Of a DNA stretch of 7,591 nt, positions 1 through 5,942 are shown in pieces (within the stretch, counting starts at the first letter, position 1; each line of letters opens with the position of its first letter). The notes beneath the pieces were generated by a model, which was not told the DNA's origin, made no database searches, and worked only from the letters and a program-made list of their open reading frames with translations. The stretch is taken from assembly GCA_946055715.1 (NCBI GenBank), contig CAMGGT010000038.1:1-7591 (forward strand), in the 5' to 3' direction. Origin of the DNA: an uncultured Clostridia bacterium. GTDB taxonomy: Bacteria > Bacillota > Clostridia > Oscillospirales > CAG-272. The translations under genes were made by a program, and so were the position numbers.

Positions 1-77
1 AAAAAGTTGTCAAGTATTTTGTAAATTTTTTCTGAAAAAAATGTTCAAAACGACTAAAATTTTGTGAATATGCGGTA
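1..77 (-). promoter_or_regulatory. AT-rich intergenic end with a partial promoter candidate
   Basis: This stretch lies downstream of the DUF4364 stop codon and is strikingly AT-rich beside the GC-rich genes. On the minus strand a perfect -35-like TTGACA lies at 8-13 (plus strand TGTCAA). A matching -10 would fall beyond the left edge, so it may belong to the next minus-strand gene. An A/T-only inverted repeat (26-31 with 35-40) is present, but it has no GC stem and is not a convincing terminator. Nothing coding was seen. Confidence 0.3.
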
Positions 78-629
78 TTAACTGTTGAGCAGATAGTCCA
101 CTTCGCCCGTCAGAACCGACAGGATCCCGCGCAGACTGCTTTCGGGTTTGTCCAGATAATGGCGGCGGATCTGCTCTGCCTTCATCTTGTCGGGAATGCG
201 GATGGTGACGGAGAGGGCAATGCCGTCCCTGTCCTTTGCCTCACAGGTCACCTGATAGCGGCGCGGTCCCAGCTCGGTGACGGTGGCGGAAGTCTGCGCC
301 CCCTCACACCGCAGGGCGATATGGCGGGCGGCTTCCAGCATGCTTTTTTCGCGGATCTCATGGCCGATCTCGTCCGAGAGTTCGGCGGCCACGCTGCGCC
401 CGCTTTCGGAGGCGGTATAGAAGGTCTCTCCCCCCTCTTTTCCGCTTGCGATGTGCCCCAGTTCTTCCAATTCCTTAAAGCATTCGGCAAAGTCATACGG
501 ATTGACAAGATCGGAGCGACAGATAATATCCTGAATGGAACCGTAATCCAGCGGTTGCGTCACGTCCGTCAGCAGTGTGAGGATGAAGATCTTGATGTCT
601 GTTTTATCCGTAAAAAAGGGGTTGGTCAT
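78..629 (-). CDS. DUF4364 family protein, predicted winged-helix DNA-binding
   Basis: The 183-residue protein matches the DUF4364 family in length and pattern; its function is not established. The N-terminal part (about residues 8-85) reads as a winged helix-turn-helix: helices around ILTLLTDV and YGSIQDII, then FKELEELGHI and a wing-like segment ending in ETFYTASESGRSVAAEL. Residues 110-183 form a separate, more beta-rich half (YQVTCEAKDRDGIALSVTIRI) ending in a helical tail. The start is the ATG at 627-629 because AGGAG lies 7 nt upstream; the open frame continues to 749, but that extension has no ribosome site and runs through the folded region at 652-843. No signal peptide or membrane segment is seen, so it is probably cytoplasmic. 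A role as a transcription regulator is inferred from the fold alone. The gene follows the lipoprotein gene in the same direction with the structured segment between, so it may be controlled through that RNA. Confidence 0.85.
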   Translation of the reverse strand: MTNPFFTDKTDIKIFILTLLTDVTQPLDYGSIQDIICRSDLVNPYDFAECFKELEELGHIASGKEGGETFYTASESGRSVAAELSDEIGHEIREKSMLEAARHIALRCEGAQTSATVTELGPRRYQVTCEAKDRDGIALSVTIRIPDKMKAEQIRRHYLDKPESSLRGILSVLTGEVDYLLNS

Positions 630-636
630 AAAATGG

Positions 637-641
637 CTCCT
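637..641 (-). promoter_or_regulatory. Ribosome binding site fixing the DUF4364 start
   Basis: AGGAG on the minus strand stands 7 nt before the ATG at 627-629. It rules out the longer open frame reaching 749. It also sits only 10 nt beyond the 3' end of the folded element at 652-843, so folding of that element could affect ribosome access. Confidence 0.75.
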
Positions 642-651
642 GTATGATCTT

Positions 652-843
652 CGGGACTGTCGCATGTCGGCGGCAAGAACACGGCTATGCGCCCGCACTG
701 TCGGGAAGCGAGAGGCACCCGCAAGGGGCAGACAAACTGCCGTGTGCAAAGCGCAGCACCGCTTCTGTTCTTTTGTTTGGGTCGCTTCCCGACGGGCGCG
801 CCCGCCGACAAAACGCCTTCTGCCTTTTAATGCAACAGTCCCG
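652..843 (-). ncRNA. Candidate structured RNA with pseudoknot (class unknown)
   Basis: Nested inverted repeats fill this 192-nt gap between the lipoprotein and DUF4364 genes. Pairings in plus coordinates are: P1 652-665 with 830-843 (14 pairs); P2 666-673 with 802-809 (8); P3 689-694 with 794-799 (6); P4 700-711 with 782-793 (12, perfect; GTCGGGAAGCGA with its complement). Inside P4 are hairpins 749-753/760-764, 727-731/737-741 and 715-718/744-747. The segment 675-681 also pairs perfectly with 766-772 (7 bp); this crosses P3 and P4, so it would be a pseudoknot. The only interruption in P1 (661 opposite 834) is a G-U wobble if the minus strand is transcribed but C-A on the plus strand, which favours minus. 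The P1-P2 bulge (810-829) can fold as an AAAA/UUUU-capped hairpin. No T-run follows, so it does not look like a plain terminator. It could be the DUF4364 leader, a processed 3' UTR of the lipoprotein mRNA, or an independent RNA. A palindromic miniature element is the main alternative. Confidence 0.65.
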
Positions 844-857
844 GATAAAAGATATCA

Positions 858-2612
858 TTATTCGCTTTCGGGGAAGAAGGTGTCTTCCAGCAAGTCGAAG
901 AAATAGCGGTCATAATGACGGAGTTTTGCTTTGGTGAACACGGGGAAGCCGTTATACCCGAAGGAGATCTTTCTGAGCAGGCCGGTGTTCTGCACATAGT
1001 AGGTCTGGCGGAACATGATGGGCATGACCGGCATTTCGCGCAGGAGCAACGCTTCCGCTTCGTGCAGGATCTGCGCTTTCTTTCTGGCATTCTGCTCTGC
1101 CAGGGCACGGTCGATGAGTTCGTCATAGGTCTCGTTGACCCAGCCGGAGGTGTTGCCGTTATATTTGGAAGAGAATGCGGCCAAAGGTGCGAAAGCACCC
1201 GCGCTCATCATCTGGAAGTCAATGCCGATGACATCATAATCACCCGTTTCATAGGCCACCTGAATGCCGCTTTCGTTGTAGGTAGAGTCACCCGCTTCCA
1301 CCTCCACTTTGCCCAGTGCCCTGAGGTTCACGGTATAGCCCAGCGCCTCCCAGCGGTCGGCCACATAGTGGGCCAACGCTTCCTCGTCGGCGTGGTCTGC
1401 ATTGTAGGTCAGCGAGAAGGCACCAAAGGTGGCATCAAGCTCGGTCAGTCTTTGCTGTGCGCTCTGAAGCGAGGCGGCATCAATGGAAAGCAGGTCGCCA
1501 CCCTTCTTGCGGAAGCTGCTGGTGCGGCTGTGATTCATCACAGAAGGCGGCAACAGCCCCGTTGCGGCCTCACCGTAGACGAAATAGCGGCTCACCACAT
1601 CCTCACGGTCGATCACCGAAGAAAGCACCGCGCGGATCTCGGGCTTGGCAAGGTCTGTGCAGGAAGAGGCGGTGTTGAAGACATATGAGTAGGTCGACAG
1701 CCGGTCTTCCGTCTTCACGCCTTTTGTGGCGGCGCGGTCTTCCATGGCGATGGCGCCGATGTAGAAGACCACTTTCTGCTCAAAGAAATCATACATTTGT
1801 TTGAGGTAGGCATCGTGCGAAACGGAGGTGTCTGTCTGCCACAGGGTGCGCACCAGCGAGGGGGTCACATAGGCATCTGCCGCACGGCCGGAGTCGGAGG
1901 GGCGGTGATAGCCGCTGTTGCGCTCCAGCGTGAGGTAACCGTATACCCAGTTGAGCTGTTTGAGATGGAAGGGCCCGTTGCAGGCAAGTTCTGCCGCGGT
2001 CTTTGTCCAATGGTCGGCAGACTGCTGCACGTTAGAGGAGCGCACGGGGGCCAGCATGGTGGAGCAGAGGTTGCGCAAAAAGGCATCGTGGTCCTCGTCT
2101 TTGCCGGCTTCAAACTCAATGCGGATGGTCTTTTCGTTGATGGCGTTGATGCCCACATCCCAGATGGTATAGCCATCGGCGCCGGAACGCACCTTGGCTG
2201 CATTTTTCACATCCAGGAGCAGCGTTGCGGCGGGAGAAGCAAATTCGGGGTCAAGCACGCGGCGCCAGGCATACACGAAGTCGCCTGCCAGCACCCGCTC
2301 ACCATCGCTCCAGTAGGATTCTCTGAGGGTGATGGTCATGGTGCCGGTGGCGCGGTCAATTTCATAGTCCTTGGCGGCGGCATTGCGCACCTTGCCCTTT
2401 TCATCCAGGGTGAAGAGCGGCTCAAACAGCAAGCTGATGAGCAGCTGCGTATTGTCGTCTGTATAAGCGGCGGCGGGGTCAAAGTCATAGACCTCATCCG
2501 ACAGGTAAACGCTGATCTCCGCGCCCTCTTCCACCAGGCCGCAGGAAACAAGGCCCGTCATGGACAGGAACATGAGCGTCAGGATGAGGAGAAGACTGGC
2601 GATTTTTTTCAT
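858..2612 (-). CDS. Extracellular solute-binding lipoprotein, family 5 (OppA-like)
   Basis: This 584-residue protein is a peptide-type substrate-binding component of an ABC importer (SBP_bac_5 family). The start is the ATG at 2610-2612, preceded by GGAGG at 8 nt. A lipoprotein signal follows: MKK, a hydrophobic core, then lipobox LVSC with Cys24 as the predicted lipidated residue, placing it on the outer face of the cytoplasmic membrane. Family hallmarks are LLFEPLF (61-67), then TITLRESYWSDGERVLAGDF (93-112) and WRRVLDP (116-122), typical of the first lobe of OppA/DppA proteins. The C-terminal end has the usual HEAEALLLREMPVMPIMF segment. Length is normal for the family. The ligand cannot be read from sequence; peptides are the family default. 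No permease or ATPase partner lies beside it, so it either feeds a transporter encoded elsewhere or acts as a sensor. It has its own promoter at 2675-2703. An upstream in-frame ATG (2684) is rejected because the signal peptide would become internal. Confidence 0.92.
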   Translation of the reverse strand: MKKIASLLLILTLMFLSMTGLVSCGLVEEGAEISVYLSDEVYDFDPAAAYTDDNTQLLISLLFEPLFTLDEKGKVRNAAAKDYEIDRATGTMTITLRESYWSDGERVLAGDFVYAWRRVLDPEFASPAATLLLDVKNAAKVRSGADGYTIWDVGINAINEKTIRIEFEAGKDEDHDAFLRNLCSTMLAPVRSSNVQQSADHWTKTAAELACNGPFHLKQLNWVYGYLTLERNSGYHRPSDSGRAADAYVTPSLVRTLWQTDTSVSHDAYLKQMYDFFEQKVVFYIGAIAMEDRAATKGVKTEDRLSTYSYVFNTASSCTDLAKPEIRAVLSSVIDREDVVSRYFVYGEAATGLLPPSVMNHSRTSSFRKKGGDLLSIDAASLQSAQQRLTELDATFGAFSLTYNADHADEEALAHYVADRWEALGYTVNLRALGKVEVEAGDSTYNESGIQVAYETGDYDVIGIDFQMMSAGAFAPLAAFSSKYNGNTSGWVNETYDELIDRALAEQNARKKAQILHEAEALLLREMPVMPIMFRQTYYVQNTGLLRKISFGYNGFPVFTKAKLRHYDRYFFDLLEDTFFPESE

Positions 2613-2674
2613 GAAAGGTTCCTCCGAGATTCTCGCACATCGTGCAGGGGTGTAGGTATCATAAATCACCGTAT

Positions 2675-2703
2675 ATTTTATCATTTCGGCGACAAAAATG
2701 CAA
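2675..2703 (-). promoter_or_regulatory. Sigma-A-type promoter for the lipoprotein gene
   Basis: On the minus strand, TTGCAT (2698-2703) and TAAAAT (2675-2680) are separated by exactly 17 bp. Transcription would begin near 2668, giving a 5' leader of about 55 nt ending in the GGAGG ribosome site at 2621-2625. Each hexamer has one or two departures from consensus, and the spacing is ideal. Confidence 0.6.
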
Positions 2704-2708
2704 TGGTC

Positions 2709-2746
2709 TGTACAAAAGGTTTATAAATTTAGATATTTTGTACAAA
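2709..2746. promoter_or_regulatory. Operator-like paired palindromes (TGTACA core)
   Basis: TGTACAAAA (2709-2717) and TTTTGTACA (2736-2744) form a perfect 9-bp inverted repeat across an 18-bp AT-rich spacer. The distal copy is part of a 10-bp perfect palindrome, TTTGTACAAA (2737-2746). The two TGTACA cores are centred 30 bp apart, close to three helical turns, and the nearer one begins 5 bp upstream of the -35 hexamer at 2698-2703. This is the geometry of a dimeric regulator binding two sites on one DNA face. The regulator is not identifiable from the sequence; the DUF4364 protein two features away is one possible but untested candidate. Confidence 0.4.
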
Positions 2747-2809
2747 TTAATAATTGCTTTTCGTCTGTTTTGACGAATGTATTTTGGATGGCCCGCCGAC
2801 GGTTCTGCC

Positions 2810-2841
2810 GTATTTCAAGATCGTTCTTATGTGCCAAAATG
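2810..2841 (+). promoter_or_regulatory. Weak candidate forespore-type promoter for gpr
   Basis: In Bacillus, gpr is transcribed by the forespore sigma factors F and G. On the plus strand, GTATT (2810-2814) and TGCCAAAATG (2832-2841), separated by 17 nt, partly resemble a sigma-F arrangement, while AATGCTA (2838-2844) differs by one base from the sigma-G -10 consensus CATNNTA. No good sigma-A promoter was found facing gpr. The match is loose and could be chance. Confidence 0.22.
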
Positions 2842-2913
2842 CTAACATTTTCGCATAACCCCCCTCTTCTTTTGCCACAATAACCGGGCAAGCATACAAA
2901 AAAGGAGTCTATC

Positions 2914-3804
2914 ATGAAGCAGCGAAACCCGACGGCAACAGACAGTGACCTGGCGATAGAGCGGCGGGCGGCTGACCCTGCCTGTGCCGGCATCGGCGAG
3001 ACGGTGCGGCAGTTCGGTGGGGTACACATCAGCGAGATCAGGGTGAGCAGCAAGCAGGCGGCTGCCCTGATCGGAAAGCCGCAGGGCACCTACATCACCC
3101 TCTCTCACGCGCCCGCATGGGGTCTGTGGGGAGAGACGCGGGAAGAATTGGTGCGCGCCCTCTCGCGGGAGCTGGCGCGGCTGTGCGAGTGGGCAATGCC
3201 TCCCCGGCCACTCGGCGACACGGTGGTGCTGTTCGCGGGGCTGGGCAACCGCCACCTGACGGCGGATGCGGTGGGGCCGAGAGCGGCAGAACGGGTAACG
3301 GCCACCCTGCATCTCAAAGAAGCGGAGCCGCGCCTGTTCCGTCGCCTGCGCTGTGCGGGGGTGTGCGTATGCGCCCCCGGCGTCACCGCCCAGACAGGCA
3401 CAGAAGCGGCAGACACCGTGCTGGACCTTGCCGCCCGTGTACGCCCGCACCTGGTGATTGCGGTGGACGCTTTGGCCGCGCGGGCCACGTCGCGCCTGGC
3501 CACCACCATTCAGCTCTGCGACACGGGGGTGGTGCCCGGCTCCGGCCTCGGTGTCAAACACACCGCTATTACCCAAGAAACGGTGGGAGCGCCCGTCATC
3601 GCCGTGGGCGTGCCCACGGTGGTCAACTCCCGCACGCTGGTGGCAGATGCGCTGGCCGAGGCGGGCGCGGAATCACTCTGTGACGACATCCTCTCTGCCA
3701 TGGGGCAAAGCGACTTTTTTGTGTCTCCCAAAGACATCGACACCACGGCAGACACCCTCGCCTCCGTCATCGCGGAAGCGTTTGAACGGATATTCGGAGG
3801 ATAA
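2914..3804 (+). CDS. gpr: GPR spore germination protease
   Basis: GPR is the aspartate-dependent endopeptidase (family A25) that degrades the small acid-soluble proteins coating DNA in the spore core during germination. This 296-residue copy shows the conserved stretches: GLGNRHLTADAVGP (residues 109-122), VDALAARATSRLATTIQL (184-201), DTGVVPGSGLG (203-213), VPTVVNS (233-239) and SPKDID (271-276). Asp118 and Asp185 lie where the family's two essential aspartates occur. The N-terminal SDLAIE (11-16) corresponds to the autoprocessing region (TDLAVE in Bacillus), suggesting a zymogen with a propeptide of about a dozen residues. It is shorter than the roughly 370-residue Bacillus enzymes because a segment between VPTVV and the C-terminal SPKDID motif is missing, as in many clostridial homologues. 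The start is set by AAAGGAG 6 nt upstream of the ATG. The gene is monocistronic, divergent from the lipoprotein gene, and ends at a strong terminator. Confidence 0.95.
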   Translation: MKQRNPTATDSDLAIERRAADPACAGIGETVRQFGGVHISEIRVSSKQAAALIGKPQGTYITLSHAPAWGLWGETREELVRALSRELARLCEWAMPPRPLGDTVVLFAGLGNRHLTADAVGPRAAERVTATLHLKEAEPRLFRRLRCAGVCVCAPGVTAQTGTEAADTVLDLAARVRPHLVIAVDALAARATSRLATTIQLCDTGVVPGSGLGVKHTAITQETVGAPVIAVGVPTVVNSRTLVADALAEAGAESLCDDILSAMGQSDFFVSPKDIDTTADTLASVIAEAFERIFGG

Positions 3805-3857
3805 ACGGATATCCGGCAGGAAGCGAGTGTTTGTTAAACACAGGGATGGAGGATGAG

Positions 3858-3909
3858 CCACGCAAAAAGCCCGCATACGGCCATGATGGCCTGCGGGCTT
3901 TTTGCGTGG
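3858..3909. terminator. Bidirectional intrinsic terminator between convergent units
   Basis: A perfect 18-bp inverted repeat (3858-3875 with 3892-3909) contains AAAAAGCCCGCA on one side and TGCGGGCTTTTT on the other. On either strand, the inner GC stem is therefore followed by a T-run. The loop carries a second short hairpin, GGCCA/TGGCC (3879-3883 with 3887-3891). It lies 54 nt after the gpr stop and 60 nt after the stop of the convergent ABC gene, so it should end both transcripts. Confidence 0.9.
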
Positions 3910-3968
3910 GACGGTTGGCAGCTCTCATGCAATTGGGGGCGGAGGTCGCCATGTATGGCCTTCGCGGT

Positions 3969-5912
3969 TTACTCTGCTTTCTCGTCGGCCATGATGTCGG
4001 CCGGGTCGGCATGCGTGTACCGCCGGGCCTGCGTGGTAAACAGACGGCAGTATTTACCGCCCGTCTTCATCAGGTCGGCATGGGTGCCCATCTCAACGAT
4101 CTGCCCCTGCTCCAGCACAACGATCATGGAGGCCGTGGTGGCGCTGGACAGCCGATGAGAGACAAAAACGGTGGTCTTGCCGGCGCGGAGACGGTCAAAC
4201 TGGTCAAAGATCTCCTGCTCGGCCATGGGGTCAAGCGAGGCAGTCGGCTCGTCCAGGATCAACACATCCGCATCGGCATAAAAGGCGCGTGCCACCGCCA
4301 GCTTCTGCCACTGTCCGGTGGACAGTTCCGTGCCGTTGACCTCAAAGATGCGCATCAAGGGGGTGTCGTATCCCTCCGGAAGGCGGGAAATGAAGCTGTC
4401 TGCGTCGCTCTGCTCGGCGGCGCGGCGCACGACCGCCCGGTCTGCCGTCTTGCGGATATTGCCGAAGCGAATGTTGTCTTCTACCGATACGGCATAGCGG
4501 CCGAAATCCTGGAAGATGATGCCGAACATGCTGTAAAGAGACTTCAGGTCATATGCCCTGAGGTCATGCCCGTCCAGCAAAATGCGCCCTTCCGTTGGGT
4601 CATAGAGACGGGTCAGAAGCTTCAGCAGGGTGGTTTTGCCCGCCCCGTTCAGCCCCACCAGCACCATGGTCTCGGCCGGGCGGATGGTGAAGTTGATGTC
4701 GTGCAGCACATCCGTCTGTGTGCCGGGATAGCGGAAGCTCACATGCTCAAACACAAAGGTGTGCGGCATGTCTCGCCCGACGGTCAGCGGTGTGGGGAGA
4801 GAGGGGACGACGGTTGTTTTTTCTTTCATAAAGAAGATGAGATTGTCGATGAACAGCGTACCCTCATACACCGTGGCAGACAGGGAGATCAAACTGGACA
4901 CGCACCCCGAAACCGACAGGATGGCGCCGGTATACAGCGTGTAGTCACCCAACAGGATACGCCCCGCGAACACCTGTGCGGCCACCGCAAAATACAGAAA
5001 CAGATTGATTGCCCCCGAGAGGATGGCAATGGCCGTGTGCCACAAGCTTTCGTCACGGATGAGGCGCAAAAGGCCCTTGAAATAGTGGTCAAACACCTGC
5101 CGGTACCGCCCGATGAAGGTGTCTCCCAGGTCAAACATACGGATCTCTTTGACCATATCCTTGTTGACCAGGATGTCGGAGCAGTAGTTCATGCGGCGGC
5201 GGTCCACCGAACGGCGGCGGATATAATCTGCATGGCGGCGGCGGTAAATGAAGTTGATGATGGCCGACGGAACAGACACCACGATGATGGCAGGCACCGT
5301 CCACCACATACCGGGGGCGGTGGCCAGCACCACGATGTAGCTGACCAGTTCGATGACAGAGCTGACAACGGAAAAGGTCTGGGATATGACCGTGATGGGG
5401 CGGACAGCCGCCTCGCGGTTGGCATTTTCAAGCCGCTCATAGAAGTCCGGGTCGTCAAACGAGGCCATATCCAGTGTTTTGGCCTTTTCCATGATGCGGA
5501 GCTTGACTGTGCGGATGACCAGTTCCCCCGCAATGCGGGTCACAAAATTGCCCAGCGTGCCGACGATCTTTTTGAGGATCTGCCAGAGAAAGAAGAAAAT
5601 GAGCAGTGCAAACACGGGGGAGGCAAAAAAAGCCCCCATGTCTCCCTGCCCGCCGTTCTGCACCGAGAGTTGCAGTCCGTTGATGATGTTTTTTGTGAGA
5701 AGAGCGCCGATGACGGGCGTGATGCCCTCAAACAGCGCGATCAGGGTCTTGACGATGAGGATCCACGGCCCCGTTTCCCATACCAGGCGAAAAATGTAGG
5801 CAAATCGGGTAAAGAATCCCCCCAGCAGTTCCCGCAGATAGCGGGGCAGATCGGCCGCGTTTTTCGGCGGCTGGACCGTGGGCTTCCGGCTGTCGCTTCC
5901 CATTGGACGCAT
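3969..5912 (-). CDS. ABC transporter, fused membrane and ATPase domains
   Basis: The 647-residue protein fuses an ABC-type membrane domain (about residues 40-350) to a nucleotide-binding domain (about 385-630), the half-transporter form typical of exporters that work as homo- or heterodimers. Six membrane spans can be placed near 49-76, 98-118, 183-200, 203-223, 291-316 and 325-346. ATPase motifs are: A-loop Tyr395, Walker A GLNGAGKTT (420-428), Q-loop Gln468, signature LSTGQ (530-534), Walker B VLILDE (550-555), D-loop SLD (559-561) and switch His586. All catalytic positions are present; Thr at the third position of LSGGQ is a mild variant. The first 35 residues are a hydrophilic extension. 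The start is chosen from AAGGAG 6 nt upstream. It begins 30 nt after the kinase stop and is last in its operon, ending at the shared terminator. The substrate is unknown; the sugar genes upstream suggest a saccharide or glycolipid, but drug or peptide export is equally possible. Confidence 0.93.
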   Translation of the reverse strand: MRPMGSDSRKPTVQPPKNAADLPRYLRELLGGFFTRFAYIFRLVWETGPWILIVKTLIALFEGITPVIGALLTKNIINGLQLSVQNGGQGDMGAFFASPVFALLIFFFLWQILKKIVGTLGNFVTRIAGELVIRTVKLRIMEKAKTLDMASFDDPDFYERLENANREAAVRPITVISQTFSVVSSVIELVSYIVVLATAPGMWWTVPAIIVVSVPSAIINFIYRRRHADYIRRRSVDRRRMNYCSDILVNKDMVKEIRMFDLGDTFIGRYRQVFDHYFKGLLRLIRDESLWHTAIAILSGAINLFLYFAVAAQVFAGRILLGDYTLYTGAILSVSGCVSSLISLSATVYEGTLFIDNLIFFMKEKTTVVPSLPTPLTVGRDMPHTFVFEHVSFRYPGTQTDVLHDINFTIRPAETMVLVGLNGAGKTTLLKLLTRLYDPTEGRILLDGHDLRAYDLKSLYSMFGIIFQDFGRYAVSVEDNIRFGNIRKTADRAVVRRAAEQSDADSFISRLPEGYDTPLMRIFEVNGTELSTGQWQKLAVARAFYADADVLILDEPTASLDPMAEQEIFDQFDRLRAGKTTVFVSHRLSSATTASMIVVLEQGQIVEMGTHADLMKTGGKYCRLFTTQARRYTHADPADIMADEKAE

Positions 5913-5942
5913 GGCGTTCTCCTTTTTTGGCTTGATGGTGTC

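Noticed and set aside
26..41. Terminator for DUF4364 from the T6/A7 inverted repeat
   Set aside because: The stem has only A-T pairs and a 3-nt loop, with no GC-rich stem, so it is unlikely to terminate.
630..749. 40-residue N-terminal extension of the DUF4364 protein
   Set aside because: It has no ribosome site, is Arg/Ser-rich and unlike the family, overlaps the folded element, and a good AGGAG-ATG start lies at 627-641.
749..774. Hairpin AAGCG/CGCTT followed by T-rich sequence, as a plus-strand terminator
   Set aside because: The stem is only 5 bp, the T-run is interrupted, and no plus-strand gene precedes it; it fits better as part of the larger fold.
652..843. Miniature transposon (MITE) reading of the inverted repeats
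   Set aside because: No clear target-site duplication flanks the ends, and the interior shows ordered helices with a crossing pairing. It is kept as the main alternative, not excluded.
915..2726. Plus-strand open frames opposite the lipoprotein gene
   Set aside because: They are frame shadows of the lipoprotein gene, rich in His/Gly/Val as expected for antisense reading, with no ribosome site or known motif.
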